DNA of 64,000 nucleotides from a virus: positions 62,001 through 126,000 of the IMG/VR virus record IMGVR_UViG_3300031669_000002. One strand, written 5' to 3'. Shown here in pieces: positions 44,040 through 53,058 of this stretch. The position numbers and the translations under genes are program-made. The notes under the pieces are model-generated. The model searched no databases, was not told the DNA's origin, and saw only the letters and a program-made list of their open reading frames with translations. The stretch's first letter is position 1, and the number at the start of each line of letters is the position of its first letter.

Positions 44040-44641
44040 TGGCTTCAGTTAATATTAAAATAGAAGGACACGTCAAGATACATAACCCAGAATCTGGAGA
44101 AATCTTCGTTGATAAAAATAATGCTATTCATTATGAAAACATGTCTCAGGCATTGGCTTACGGAGTATCAAATTCAGGCCAAAATTATATATACGAGATG
44201 CACTTTGGAAATGGCGGTACGTCGATAGACCCAACAGGCGTTATTAGTTACTTGCCTCCGAATACCACGCAGCAGAATGCCCAACTATACAACGATACAT
44301 ATTATAAGATAGTTAACAATACAAGTCTTCTTAATACAGATCCTCTCCGTAACAAAATAACAGTTCTGCATACTAGCGGCACAACATATACAGATATTTT
44401 AGTATCGTGTCTATTAGATTACGGTGAACCAAACGACCAACAGCATTTTGACAATAGCCAAAATTTAAGTGGTGCCTATGTATTTGACGAATTAGGACTA
44501 AAAGGATACCCACTAAGTGGGGTATCCGGAACTGGTCCGTTGCTTACTCATGTTATTTTCCATCCTGTTCAGAAAGCATTAAATCGATTAATACAGGTGG
44601 ATTACACAGTTAGAATTTCTGCTCTAACTAACTTATCTTAG
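44039..44641 (+). CDS. Virion structural protein of the fibre operon
   Basis: The protein has 200 residues: KIEGHVKIHNPESGEIFVDK, NNAIHYENMSQALAYGV, YEMHFGNGGTSIDPTGVISY, then YTDILVSCLLDYGEPNDQ. The FGNGGTSIDPTG-ITYLPPNT pattern is one I know from marine T4-like phages next to baseplate and fibre genes; its exact role is not established here. It is likely a fibre-attachment or baseplate-edge protein. Confidence 0.65.
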   Translation: MASVNIKIEGHVKIHNPESGEIFVDKNNAIHYENMSQALAYGVSNSGQNYIYEMHFGNGGTSIDPTGVISYLPPNTTQQNAQLYNDTYYKIVNNTSLLNTDPLRNKITVLHTSGTTYTDILVSCLLDYGEPNDQQHFDNSQNLSGAYVFDELGLKGYPLSGVSGTGPLLTHVIFHPVQKALNRLIQVDYTVRISALTNLS

Positions 44642-44652
44642 GCAGCTAACTT

Positions 44653-46254
44653 ATGACAACTTACGTTATATCACACACAAACGGCACAATTTATACTACT
44701 CTAGCCACGGGGGTCGTAGATACTAACTTGGGTATATCATTGCTAGGACCAAACTATGTTGGTTACGGGCAATCGATTGCCAATAACTTTATACGGTTAC
44801 TAGAAAACCAAGCAAATAATACACCTCCTACATTTCCTATAACAGGTCAACTGTGGTACGACACATCTCCATTTTCTAACGGCGGGCAAGTACTAAAGTT
44901 CTGGGACGGCACAAAGTTTAAACCAGTATCAAGCAGTGAGCTAGGAACTTCGCCGCCGCCAGCACCATTAAATGGCGATCAATGGTGGGACACCGCAAAC
45001 GATCAATTACATATTTGGAATGGCGCATCTTGGATGCTTGTGGGTCCGGGGTATAGGAACGGAGCAGGGGAAGGAATTTCTGGACTATCTAATACTCTTT
45101 TGCCGTTGGCTGACACTAATTCTCAGTTACATATTACTGGAAATCTTCAATTAAACGCAAAGACAGTTGCATTAATAAGCAATGATGCATATACTTTGTC
45201 TACTCCTATTTCGGGAATTACTTCGGTGCTTCCGGGCATTAATCTTGCACCAGGAACAGTCATTAATGGTACGTCAACTAATGCACAACAACTTGGTTCT
45301 TACCCAGCATCAAACTATGTAAGAAACGACTCATCAGGAATAATATCTGCAAGTTTAGCAGTAACAGGCAGTCTTACAATTGGAAGTACGTCGCCTACTA
45401 TAATTTACTCTGATTTATCTAATGCTCAATACATTGGCTCATCTTCTGCCATTACTCTTGTTTCTGGTAATGCTTCTATTACTGCAAACTCAAGTGCTAA
45501 CACTATTACCATTAGTAATGAACCAACAGTATCCAATTCGGTAGCAACGAAAAATTACGTAGACTCTCAAGATTCAGCAGTAATTGCTTCTGCAAAAGCA
45601 TATACAGATAGTAACGTATCTACATTACTGGGTTCTACTAATGTAAATACTATTACTAACCTGGCATTACTATCAACAGCTATTAATAATGACCTTACAT
45701 TTTCAAACAACGTATATACTGCGATTGGATTCAAATCTGATATTACTAACCCAACATTTAAAGGTAATGTAAATGTCATTGGTTCAATCTTACCAACTGC
45801 CAATATCTCAAGCGATATAGGTTCTACTGGATATAATTTCCGTCATATATATAGTCAAGCAATTAGCTCGACCTTTGCTGACTTGGCAGAAAAGTATGAT
45901 GCAGATAAACAATATGAAGCAGGTACTGTTGTGGTATTTGGTGGAGACAGTGAGGTTACCGTGAGTGCAACGTACTGTGATTCTAGAATTGCTGGCATCG
46001 TGTCAGAAAATCCAGCATATACTATGAATGATGCGTCGACTGGCATTCCAATTGCTCTAACAGGAAAAGTATTTTGTAAGTTTGTTGGTCCTGTTAAGAA
46101 GGGAGATATTATTGTTAACTCGTCGCGAGCAGGTGTTGCCACGACGCTTTCCGATAAAACACTTTGGACTCCTGGGTGCGTAATAGGCAAAAGTTTAGTA
46201 GATGATACAAATCATGGTCTGCGTAATATTATGATCTCAGTTGGACGATTTTAA
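44653..46254 (+). CDS. Tail fibre-like protein with WWDT modules and ADLAEKY C-terminal domain
   Basis: The protein has 533 residues. The N-terminal 130 residues have ISLLGPNYVGYGQSIANNFI, then two modules GQLWYDTS...LKFWDGTKFKPV and GDQWWDTANDQLHIWNGASW. A Ser/Thr/Asn-rich beta shaft follows. The end has STFADLAEKYDADKQYEAGT, VVVFGGDSEVTV, IAGIVSENPAYTMN and VKKGDIIVNSSRAGVA. This is the C-terminal domain common in phage fibres and related to Peptidase_G2-type domains, which act in trimer maturation. It is a receptor-binding candidate. Confidence 0.82.
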   Translation: MTTYVISHTNGTIYTTLATGVVDTNLGISLLGPNYVGYGQSIANNFIRLLENQANNTPPTFPITGQLWYDTSPFSNGGQVLKFWDGTKFKPVSSSELGTSPPPAPLNGDQWWDTANDQLHIWNGASWMLVGPGYRNGAGEGISGLSNTLLPLADTNSQLHITGNLQLNAKTVALISNDAYTLSTPISGITSVLPGINLAPGTVINGTSTNAQQLGSYPASNYVRNDSSGIISASLAVTGSLTIGSTSPTIIYSDLSNAQYIGSSSAITLVSGNASITANSSANTITISNEPTVSNSVATKNYVDSQDSAVIASAKAYTDSNVSTLLGSTNVNTITNLALLSTAINNDLTFSNNVYTAIGFKSDITNPTFKGNVNVIGSILPTANISSDIGSTGYNFRHIYSQAISSTFADLAEKYDADKQYEAGTVVVFGGDSEVTVSATYCDSRIAGIVSENPAYTMNDASTGIPIALTGKVFCKFVGPVKKGDIIVNSSRAGVATTLSDKTLWTPGCVIGKSLVDDTNHGLRNIMISVGRF

Positions 46255-46263
46255 GGATAATAA

Positions 46264-47565
46264 ATGTCATACAATATAACTTTAAGTGATGGATCCAAAT
46301 TAACAACGGTTTTTGATGGAACAACCGACACTACTAGCACGAGTATAACTTTAATTGGCAAAAACTTTGCTGGGTACGGACAGTTTCTAAATGAAAACTT
46401 TGTTGAAATGCTGGAGCATTTCTCAAACTCAGTTTCGCCATCAAACCCACTACAAGGGCAGATATGGTGGAATTCTAATACAAAAACATTACAGGTTTGG
46501 ACAAGCACTCAATGGAAGAGTGTATCAAGTACAACAACTTCAGCCACCGCGCCAATCTCTCCAAATTCTGGAGATCTATGGTGGGACACTGTTAATCAAC
46601 AACTCAAAGTATGGAACGCAGCATCAAACTCGTGGGTGGTAATTGGCCCAGCATATAGCTCGTCTCAAGGATTAACAGGAGCGGTGGCCGCAGTAGTATA
46701 TGATACTCCACAAAATAATAAACACGTGGTTGTTGAGTTTTATGTAGGCGGATATATTTTAGCAATTTTAAGCGGTGCGCCAAATGATCCGTCTGCAAAC
46801 GGCTCATATACATTAGCATCTCCTATTAGCGGGTTTGATTACATTAATCCAGGATTAAATCTATCAAGCATTAACGAACTGAAATATAACGGTGATGCAA
46901 GTAATTCGTTGCATTTTGGTCCGTCAGGATCAGCAATATCATATTCGCAGTATTTAAGAAGCGATATAGACGGAACACTTAATGGTAACTTAACTATTTC
47001 CCCCATAAGTATTACTGGTTCAAATCTAGTTATTTCGGGAACAAATGCCTCGTCTATTAGCATTGCAGATACTACTCCTGGTTCTAATGTAATATTCTCA
47101 GTTAATACTGGAGCAGGCCAACAAACAGTCCTTACATTAGATGCAACTTCGTCAGTAGCCACTGTTTCAAATATCACAAGTGCATCTCCTGGCACAAGCG
47201 TAGTCAATAAGAATTATGTCGATAATAATTCTTATCAAGGTTCAATAGTAAGCACAAAATCATCAAATGTTATTGTGTCGTCCTCAATGGTCACGATTGC
47301 TAATATTTCCTCATCATATTCGTCGGCGGAGTTTCTAATTCAAACCACTAGTTCAACGGGTAACGTTCAGTTATCGAAAGTTCTTGCTATTAGTAATAAT
47401 GGAAATAGTTATTCTACTGAATACGGTACAATAACAAACGGGACTAACCCCGCAGCAGTTTTTTCGACTACTATTTCTAACGGGGCATTACAGTTAGTAG
47501 CAACCCCGTCTGTCGGTGCAGGGCAAGTAACATATAAAGTAAATATTACAGCAGTAACACAATAA
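46264..47565 (+). CDS. Tail fibre-like protein, paralogue of the preceding gene
   Basis: The protein has 433 residues. The first 135 residues are parallel to the previous gene: SITLIGKNFAGYGQFLNENF, then GQIWWNSNTKTLQVWTSTQW and GDLWWDTVNQQLKVWNAAS. The remainder is a Ser/Thr/Asn-rich beta shaft. It lacks the ADLAEKY domain and ends with an unrelated beta domain. The shared N-terminus suggests that both proteins bind the same site on the virion and differ in the distal part, as after duplication and domain exchange. Confidence 0.8.
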   Translation: MSYNITLSDGSKLTTVFDGTTDTTSTSITLIGKNFAGYGQFLNENFVEMLEHFSNSVSPSNPLQGQIWWNSNTKTLQVWTSTQWKSVSSTTTSATAPISPNSGDLWWDTVNQQLKVWNAASNSWVVIGPAYSSSQGLTGAVAAVVYDTPQNNKHVVVEFYVGGYILAILSGAPNDPSANGSYTLASPISGFDYINPGLNLSSINELKYNGDASNSLHFGPSGSAISYSQYLRSDIDGTLNGNLTISPISITGSNLVISGTNASSISIADTTPGSNVIFSVNTGAGQQTVLTLDATSSVATVSNITSASPGTSVVNKNYVDNNSYQGSIVSTKSSNVIVSSSMVTIANISSSYSSAEFLIQTTSSTGNVQLSKVLAISNNGNSYSTEYGTITNGTNPAAVFSTTISNGALQLVATPSVGAGQVTYKVNITAVTQ

Positions 47566-47598
47566 TAAAAATTTAACTGGGGAAAGGGAACCGGTCAT

Positions 47599-48363
47599 AT
47601 GACAAACACTACATCAAAATTTAATGCAAGGAACGGACTTACAGTGGGCTCGCCGCCTGTTGATGTCGTATCTGCTATCGGCGATATATCAATAACCGGC
47701 AATGTTACAGCTTATAACATAACATCTACTGGCACAGTAACATTATCGGGTAGCCTGGTCGCTCCAGGAACAATGACTGCGGGTTCTGGATTTATCGGCA
47801 CGGCAAGCAATGCAACGAGTATATATGGTGGGATATCAGGAGCAATACCGTATCAAACTGCCGCTAATACAACCGCCTTTTCTCCAGCAGGCACTGCTGG
47901 GTATGCACTAATCTCAGGTGGTTCTGCCGCACCTAGTTGGTCTTTTTTAAACTCAATACCGCTTGTTGCGCCGGGTGGCTATAACTTAGTTGCCACCGCA
48001 GCAAAACAGTGTCCGGGAAATGTAATGGGAGAGATATATAATTTTAGAATAGGTCAAACGGGAACTTATACATTTGGCACTTATGTATATTCAAATGCTC
48101 ATTGGATGTATGCACAGATTTATAAAAACGGTGTCGCTTATGGTCCATTTCATACCCTAGTTGGTGGTGGGGCTGGTAACGTTAGAACAGCTACTTATTA
48201 CGACAACTTAGCATTTAATTTAGGAGATACTGTTCAGATATTTGGAGAAAATGTTCAAGGAGGCGATTATCCTTACACTGAAAGACTAACATTTTACATT
48301 TATGCAGATAATCATTCAATCTTAGTTGGTCCAAGTGCTCTTGGGATAGGAGTTCGTTTATGA
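47599..48363 (+). CDS. Short tail fibre-like protein
   Basis: The protein has 254 residues. The N-terminal half is repetitive Gly/Thr/Ser-rich beta sequence (ISITGNVTAYNITSTGTVTL). The C-terminal half looks like a compact beta domain (RIGQTGTYTFGTYVYSNAHW, RTATYYDNLAFNLGDTVQIF) with aromatic-rich strands suitable for sugar binding. AAAGGGAACC lies upstream. The next start overlaps its stop (TTATGAG). Confidence 0.72.
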   Translation: MTNTTSKFNARNGLTVGSPPVDVVSAIGDISITGNVTAYNITSTGTVTLSGSLVAPGTMTAGSGFIGTASNATSIYGGISGAIPYQTAANTTAFSPAGTAGYALISGGSAAPSWSFLNSIPLVAPGGYNLVATAAKQCPGNVMGEIYNFRIGQTGTYTFGTYVYSNAHWMYAQIYKNGVAYGPFHTLVGGGAGNVRTATYYDNLAFNLGDTVQIFGENVQGGDYPYTERLTFYIYADNHSILVGPSALGIGVRL

Positions 48364-48722
48364 GCTATTACATTACAATTGATTCAACAAGTCGTATTAC
48401 TGGTCTTTACACTAATGAACCTGGATATCCAGATTTACCAAGTAATCCAATACTAATAAGTGATACAGATGCAGAGACACTAAAAGCGGGGTTTACTGAA
48501 TTTGCGTATGTAAATAACGCAGTAGTTTCTTCTCCTTTATCTGCAGAAGCAAAAACTTACAGTTATGTAGAAGATAGAGCAGCAGCATATCCGCCCATAC
48601 AGGACTACATAGATGGTATTGTTAAGGGAGATACTGCACAGGTTCAGACCTACATAAATGCTTGCTTTGCAGTTAAAGCAAAGTACCCTAAGCCTAAACA
48701 GCCGCCCCGTCGCTTAAAGTAA
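48360..48722 (+). CDS. Fibre-assembly-like protein (XkdW/Tfa type tail)
   Basis: The protein has 120 residues. The C-terminal part has VEDRAAAYPPIQDYIDGIVK and TYINACFAVKAKYPKP. A R-A-x-x-Y-P-x-(I/M)-x-(E/D)-x-(L/I)-D motif is common in small proteins at the end of phage tail-fibre operons, including XkdW and fibre-assembly chaperones. It probably helps fold or cap the preceding fibre. It overlaps the preceding gene by four bases and the convergent Nudix gene by nine. Confidence 0.68.
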   Translation: MSYYITIDSTSRITGLYTNEPGYPDLPSNPILISDTDAETLKAGFTEFAYVNNAVVSSPLSAEAKTYSYVEDRAAAYPPIQDYIDGIVKGDTAQVQTYINACFAVKAKYPKPKQPPRRLK

Positions 48723-49163
48723 TTTTTCTAGAGTAGCGATCTTATCAATGATGACTTTGAATTTGAAAGTTCGCCAAACTCCAGGAATTAACGGTTTGGG
48801 ATGATCGATGAGGTTAGTCCAAGCATACCCGCGATGTTCGTCATTAAGTGTAGGAATAAATTCATCGTCGACTGATATCAAAAAAGTATAATAGACAAAC
48901 GTGTGGTTGTCAGAAGTAAAGGTTTCAATTGGTATTGTTTTTCTCTGACTTAGATCAACTCTAGTCTCTTCAATAATTTCGCGATATAGGGCCTCAGTTA
49001 TCCGTTCCCCCTCATTAATTTTTCCGCCCGGAATTCCCCAACTACCAGAATACTTTGCACCATCCCGCAGTAGGAATAGATACCGCTTAGTGTTTTTGGC
49101 ATAAACGAGAGCACCAGCTGCTTCTAATAGGTCTTTTTTCTTAATATCTTCCATAATTTGCAT
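48714..49163 (-). CDS. Nudix hydrolase
   Basis: The protein has 149 residues from ATG 49161-49163. Further upstream the frame opens only with a TTG inside the leader of the divergent homing gene, and an alternative ATG lies three codons downstream. The Nudix box is complete: G47, E53, R61-E62-I-I-E65-E66 in the order G-x5-E-x7-REUxEE. It hydrolyses a nucleoside diphosphate linked to another group. Substrates in phages include (d)NTPs, ADP-ribose, Ap4A and NAD-capped RNA; T4 NudE acts on ADP-ribose and related dinucleotides. The specific substrate cannot be read from the sequence. A role in handling ADP-ribose next to a possible ADP-ribosyltransferase is only a conjecture. Confidence 0.93.
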   Translation of the reverse strand: MQIMEDIKKKDLLEAAGALVYAKNTKRYLFLLRDGAKYSGSWGIPGGKINEGERITEALYREIIEETRVDLSQRKTIPIETFTSDNHTFVYYTFLISVDDEFIPTLNDEHRGYAWTNLIDHPKPLIPGVWRTFKFKVIIDKIATLEKLL

Positions 49164-49228
49164 AAATAGTAATGTAGTTCGCGGAGCAGCAACTCCCAAC
49201 TACTCTAACATAAAAGGACTATATCAGT
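49161..49228 (+). promoter_or_regulatory. Late promoter plus conserved 5' hairpin leader (copy 3)
   Basis: CATAAATA (49161-49168), five bases, then GTAGTTCGCGGAG. GTAGTT (49174-49179) pairs with AACTAC (49198-49203). The other two copies have GCAGTT and AACTGC, so both sides of one base pair have changed together. TCTAACATAAAAGGAC and TATATCAGT follow, almost identical to copy 1. Confidence 0.8.
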
Positions 49229-49929
49229 ATGTGTATTTATTGTGGTCCACTAAGTATCGAAACATTTATAAGAAACATTACGGCGCAATACCAAACGATT
49301 CTGATGGACGAACCTATGATATACACCATATTGATGGAAATCATTCAAATAATGCACCAGAAAATTTAAAAGCAGTAACTATCCAAGAACATTATGATAT
49401 TCATTATTCTTGTGGTGACTGGGCTGCTTGTTTGAGATTATCGGCAAGAATAAATTTGAATCCTGCCAGAATTAGCGAGTTAGCCAGAAAAAATTCTTTA
49501 GAGAGAGTTGCTAACGGAACACATAATTTTTTAGGTGGAGAAATTCAACGAGAATCTACTAGAAGATACGTAGCAGAGGGAATACATAATTTCTGCAGGA
49601 GATCGGACGGAACAAGTTTAACATTAGATAGAGTTGTAGATGGCACTAATCCATTTTTAGGTCCAGAAAACAATAGAAAAAGAATAGAGGATGGATCTCA
49701 TCATTTTTTACGCAGTAATCTATCCGAAGTTACTTGTCCTTATTGTGGTAAAATAGGCAAGCAAAACATGAAAAGATATCATTTTGATAATTGTGTGGAA
49801 AATCCTAAATCAACCCGCCAGAAAGTTACAAGTCATCAACGAGGGAAAACATATGAAGAACTTTATGGAATAGAAAAAGCATTAAAATTAAAGAAAGCAA
49901 AACAAGGAAGACCAAAAACTAGCACTTAG
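49229..49929 (+). pseudogene. HNH homing endonuclease gene with probable 5' frameshift, plus zinc module
   Basis: The conserved leader points to ATG 49229, which opens MCIYCGPLS and then ends after 45 codons. The nuclease is encoded in another frame, open from GTG 49231: KYRNIYKKHYGAIPNDSDGR, then YDIHHIDGNHSNNAPENLKA and EHYDIHYSCGDWAACL. The HNH residues (HH, N, H) are intact. MCIYCG is a typical start of this HNH family, so a single lost base near 49255 probably separates the start from the body. Alternatively GTG is used and the N-terminus differs. The C-terminal part has CPYCGKIG...MKRYHFDNC and KTYEELYGIEKALKLKK. Expression is uncertain. Confidence 0.75.
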
Positions 49930-49935
49930 ATTTAA

Positions 49936-51339
49936 TCACTTCAGTGTCGACAGAACTATCGTCCACTGTTCCGGATCGTATCTCCCCTCTATTGCTCTTG
50001 TCCACATCTGGTTTGTTGGTAGCCATTTGAATTGAAGTCCTGATTTTAAGTTACTAACGTATTTAACGCTCGTGGCCGAGGCTGCCACAAAAGATACAAA
50101 CCAACTAGTACCATCATATTCGATTATATCGTTTTCTTTGGCAACCAATGATCCCCATGCTTGCGGCGCATTTCCTGCAGAAGTATTGGCGGACCCAATA
50201 TCGTTAAGTATTAGATATCGTGTGCCAACAGATACATTTAAAAATGTAGTATCTACTGGCATGTTAAATGGATCAATAATTGCATTTACTGGCAAAAACG
50301 AGTTTGTTGGTATCGAATCTAAATTTGTAGAAAATAGCAGTAGAGAAGAATCAGTTGGATGATATGATACTGTTCCTGCCACAACTCCTCCGCTCGGTTG
50401 AGATAGTTGAACTTGAGATGTGCCGTTTTGTAATGCCAGTCCATATGTATCTATTAATGTTTTCCAAGAATCAACTGAGCTACTTGGTTCGACGATTGTG
50501 CCATCTACCGTCTCAGTGATTATTGATGTTTGTCTAGTTAATTTTAATGTGTTACCATAAAACACAACACCGTAGTTCATTGGTGTCATTGCTCTTTGTG
50601 ACAACAGGAATTCTATCGGAAGATCTATTAGATTATCTGCAAGATTACCGTTTGCATCATAGAGACTACTTACCATCTTTTGCACTACTCCAAGTCGCAA
50701 TACCTTAGCAGGCATACTAATCCAAATTGGCAATTCAAATGTCATCGTTGCGATATCAATTGAGTCACTGTTCATTTGCGGAATTGACCGCGAGGTCCAT
50801 ACTGTACTTTTTAGTTGAATTGCGCTAAGACTTGTCCAATCAAGATAGTTATCTGTATTTTGTATTTCAAAGTCAGGATTAAATATTGCACCAATCTGCT
50901 CTAATATCTGTAATTTTTGTTCTTTGTTACTTGTCCAAATATCCAACTTTAGTGTCAGTTTATATGGAACCGGCATAGGACGCTCAATAGTAAATGAATT
51001 TCCTTGATCGTTCCCCCATGTATTACTTGCAGAATCATATGATCGTTCTCTAATGTTGATTTTACCAATAAAAGTTGGATCTTGTAAACGATCTCGATCA
51101 TAGTCAAACCCACTAATATACGCGGCCATAGATGGAACAGTAGGCAAGGCATTTTCGCTGCCACCTGTGATTGCTGCCATTGTTTGACGAGATGGGTCTC
51201 CGTAATAAACAGGAACTGTTTGATATGCAATAATACCTTGAGAATCTTTACCAAACTCAACTTGAAAATGGCTCATTATTCTAATGAACTGTGAAAGGAA
51301 TCTTCTGCATTGACCTGAATAAAAAAATGACTGTGCCAT
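49936..51339 (-). CDS. 15: Tail completion / sheath stabiliser gp15
   Basis: The protein has 467 residues; T4 gp15 has 272. The gp15 pattern is present: SFFYSGQCRRFLSQFIRIMS, then VPVYYGDPSRQTMA, PSMAAYISGFDYDRDR, RPMPVPYKLTLKLDIWTSNK and EQIGAIFNPDFEI. gp15 forms the ring at the top of tail tube and sheath that joins the tail to the neck. The C-terminal ~190 residues (from about 270) are an added beta-rich part with LPTNQMWTRAIEGRYDPEQW at the end. It follows gp14 on the same strand, 11 bases downstream. Confidence 0.93.
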   Translation of the reverse strand: MAQSFFYSGQCRRFLSQFIRIMSHFQVEFGKDSQGIIAYQTVPVYYGDPSRQTMAAITGGSENALPTVPSMAAYISGFDYDRDRLQDPTFIGKINIRERSYDSASNTWGNDQGNSFTIERPMPVPYKLTLKLDIWTSNKEQKLQILEQIGAIFNPDFEIQNTDNYLDWTSLSAIQLKSTVWTSRSIPQMNSDSIDIATMTFELPIWISMPAKVLRLGVVQKMVSSLYDANGNLADNLIDLPIEFLLSQRAMTPMNYGVVFYGNTLKLTRQTSIITETVDGTIVEPSSSVDSWKTLIDTYGLALQNGTSQVQLSQPSGGVVAGTVSYHPTDSSLLLFSTNLDSIPTNSFLPVNAIIDPFNMPVDTTFLNVSVGTRYLILNDIGSANTSAGNAPQAWGSLVAKENDIIEYDGTSWFVSFVAASATSVKYVSNLKSGLQFKWLPTNQMWTRAIEGRYDPEQWTIVLSTLK

Positions 51340-51350
51340 TGAGTTTCCTG

Positions 51351-52751
51351 TTAGTAGTCAGCTTTAGGACGCAAAGCTTGATCTAGTGATTGTCTTTCTG
51401 GTACTACATCTCCATTAGCAAGAGTAAGCGTATTTGTGTCATTGATAAAACGATTACGCCATGTTTGATTATTTGGATCTCCTGGAGTAAGATTAGTTCT
51501 AACGTTGTCTTCCATCTTAACCCATTTGATTCCGTCAAACCTAAATAAACGGTTAGGCAAATAATCCAATCTTAGGAAGTAGTCTCCCATATTTGGGATT
51601 GCTGGGAAAGAAACACCAGCATTTACAGCAAGCCCATCTGGGGCTAATCCATCTCCGCTCAAGTAGCCCTTAGGATTCATCTCTGGTGTTGGACTATAAG
51701 ATCCCTGATCAGATGTTAACTCAGAGTCGCTTGTATCGGTTTGGTCATCTCCTGTCAGTATATCTGTTGCAGCTACTCCATTCTCATCTACATGCGGCGC
51801 ATAAATCTTACTTACATCATAACCACTCTTCGGAACATCATAGGTTGCTTGAGAAATAATCGCTTCGTTTATATCCATAAACTTCTGATATGTGCTAATA
51901 ATGTTAGATATTGGCGTAGTATTTGCTGTCACATTTCCTGCTGTGCCCATTGGACCAGAAGTGTCTAATACTGCGATATTATTAAGAACATCTTTGTATT
52001 CTTGACTATCTACTAATGGACTAAGTTTTGCTCTCCATAAATGAGGATACCAAGTTGGGCTAAATCCTTCAGTTGCCCAAGAACAATCTCCTACAACATA
52101 AAATCGTTTTAACGCTGTTTCGGCGTCTATCGCATAATCATCTTTAAGATGTAAAAATTCAAGCACGTCTCCGTTCATAACACGACGAGACAAAATATCA
52201 ACCATATCGTTATGGTGGAATGTCATTACTATTGTGCCGGTTTGTAAGAATAAGCCAAATTGTGTTAGGTCAAAGTCGTTGTCTTGCCTTTGATATGATC
52301 CACGCATAACATATACATCTGGATCATATTTACGATCACGATTTTCTAAAAATAGTATATCTTGTATTGTTGTTGGTGTAGGGTTTGGATTAGCTGGCTT
52401 GGTTGCATCGCTACTAAAACCGACCTGCGTATTTGCCGGTAATACTGCTGTAGTAGGAATAGACAACGTAACTGATGTGGGGCTAATACTTGACACAGTA
52501 GCACCAACAGGAATATTTGTGCCGTAAGCAAAATCTCCGATATTGATACCGGATGTAGATGGGAATGTCAGTGGGCTGATAGTAGCTGCTTGAGTGACAG
52601 AAGTTACTACTTGCGTTCCTTGAGGAATCGGCCCAAGATACTTGTGGACAAGTATTTCTGTTGATCCCATTCTAAACATTTCAGAGATAGTTTTGTCGAA
52701 GAACTTATAGTCCTTTCCCTTTTCCTGCTTCCATAAGCTTATTTTAGCCAC
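51351..52751 (-). CDS. 14: Neck protein gp14
   Basis: The protein has 466 residues from a GTG start (52749-52751) with AGGAA upstream; T4 gp14 has 256. Recognisable parts are MGSTEILVHKYLG near residue 28, then IQDILFLENRDRKYDPDVYV, MRGSYQRQDNDFDLTQFGLF, and GDVLEFLHLKDDYAI. gp14 helps seal the filled head for tail joining. Residues about 45-130 are an inserted Ser/Thr/Pro-rich beta domain (GINIGDFAYGTNIPVGATVS), splitting MGSTEILVHKYLG from the rest. The C-terminal ~190 residues are also added. The gene is divergent from the early operon. Confidence 0.92.
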   Translation of the reverse strand: MAKISLWKQEKGKDYKFFDKTISEMFRMGSTEILVHKYLGPIPQGTQVVTSVTQAATISPLTFPSTSGINIGDFAYGTNIPVGATVSSISPTSVTLSIPTTAVLPANTQVGFSSDATKPANPNPTPTTIQDILFLENRDRKYDPDVYVMRGSYQRQDNDFDLTQFGLFLQTGTIVMTFHHNDMVDILSRRVMNGDVLEFLHLKDDYAIDAETALKRFYVVGDCSWATEGFSPTWYPHLWRAKLSPLVDSQEYKDVLNNIAVLDTSGPMGTAGNVTANTTPISNIISTYQKFMDINEAIISQATYDVPKSGYDVSKIYAPHVDENGVAATDILTGDDQTDTSDSELTSDQGSYSPTPEMNPKGYLSGDGLAPDGLAVNAGVSFPAIPNMGDYFLRLDYLPNRLFRFDGIKWVKMEDNVRTNLTPGDPNNQTWRNRFINDTNTLTLANGDVVPERQSLDQALRPKADY

Positions 52752-52777
52752 GATTGCGTTCCTGTAAGTGTATGATG

Positions 52778-52785
52778 TATTTAGT
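52778..52785 (-). promoter_or_regulatory. Late promoter ACTAAATA for gp14-gp15
   Basis: Minus-strand ACTAAATA, 26 bases before the GTG of gp14, back-to-back with the early promoter at 52797. Confidence 0.6.
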
Positions 52786-52796
52786 GAAAATTTCGG

Positions 52797-52825
52797 TTGA
52801 CAAACGAGTTAAATGAGTGTATAAT
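52797..52825 (+). promoter_or_regulatory. Consensus sigma70 early promoter (TTGACA, 17, TATAAT)
   Basis: TTGACA at 52797-52802 and TATAAT at 52820-52825 with a 17-base spacer, a perfect host-type promoter. It drives the operon of small genes from 52855 to 55236. Confidence 0.95.
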
Positions 52826-52854
52826 GTTTGTATTAAGTAATAAACTGAGAATAT

Positions 52855-53058
52855 ATGACTGAAATTAAACACTCCGTTACTATTAACTCTACCCGAGATT
52901 ATTGGGCAATGTTTCGTTGGTGCGAGGAATATGCAGGAAAAAAGAAGGTAGACTGGAAGATTCGCGTTAAGTATCGTGGCGGTATTGTTCCCGCAGAAAC
53001 TATATTTTTCTTTGCTGAAGAATCAATGGCAACATTGTTTACGCTAAAATGGATATGA
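52855..53058 (+). CDS. Small early protein, F/EDA-LK family member 1
   Basis: The protein has 67 residues: RDYWAMFRWCEEYAGKKKVD, then FFFAEESMATLFTLKWI at the C-terminus. The C-terminal motif (hydrophobic strand, acidic turn, A-T-(L/M)-F-x-L-K) recurs in other small proteins at 53328, 54794, 55030 and 57871. First gene after the early promoter. Function unknown; the pattern suggests a ferredoxin-like strand-helix unit, which is an inference. Confidence 0.75.
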   Translation: MTEIKHSVTINSTRDYWAMFRWCEEYAGKKKVDWKIRVKYRGGIVPAETIFFFAEESMATLFTLKWI

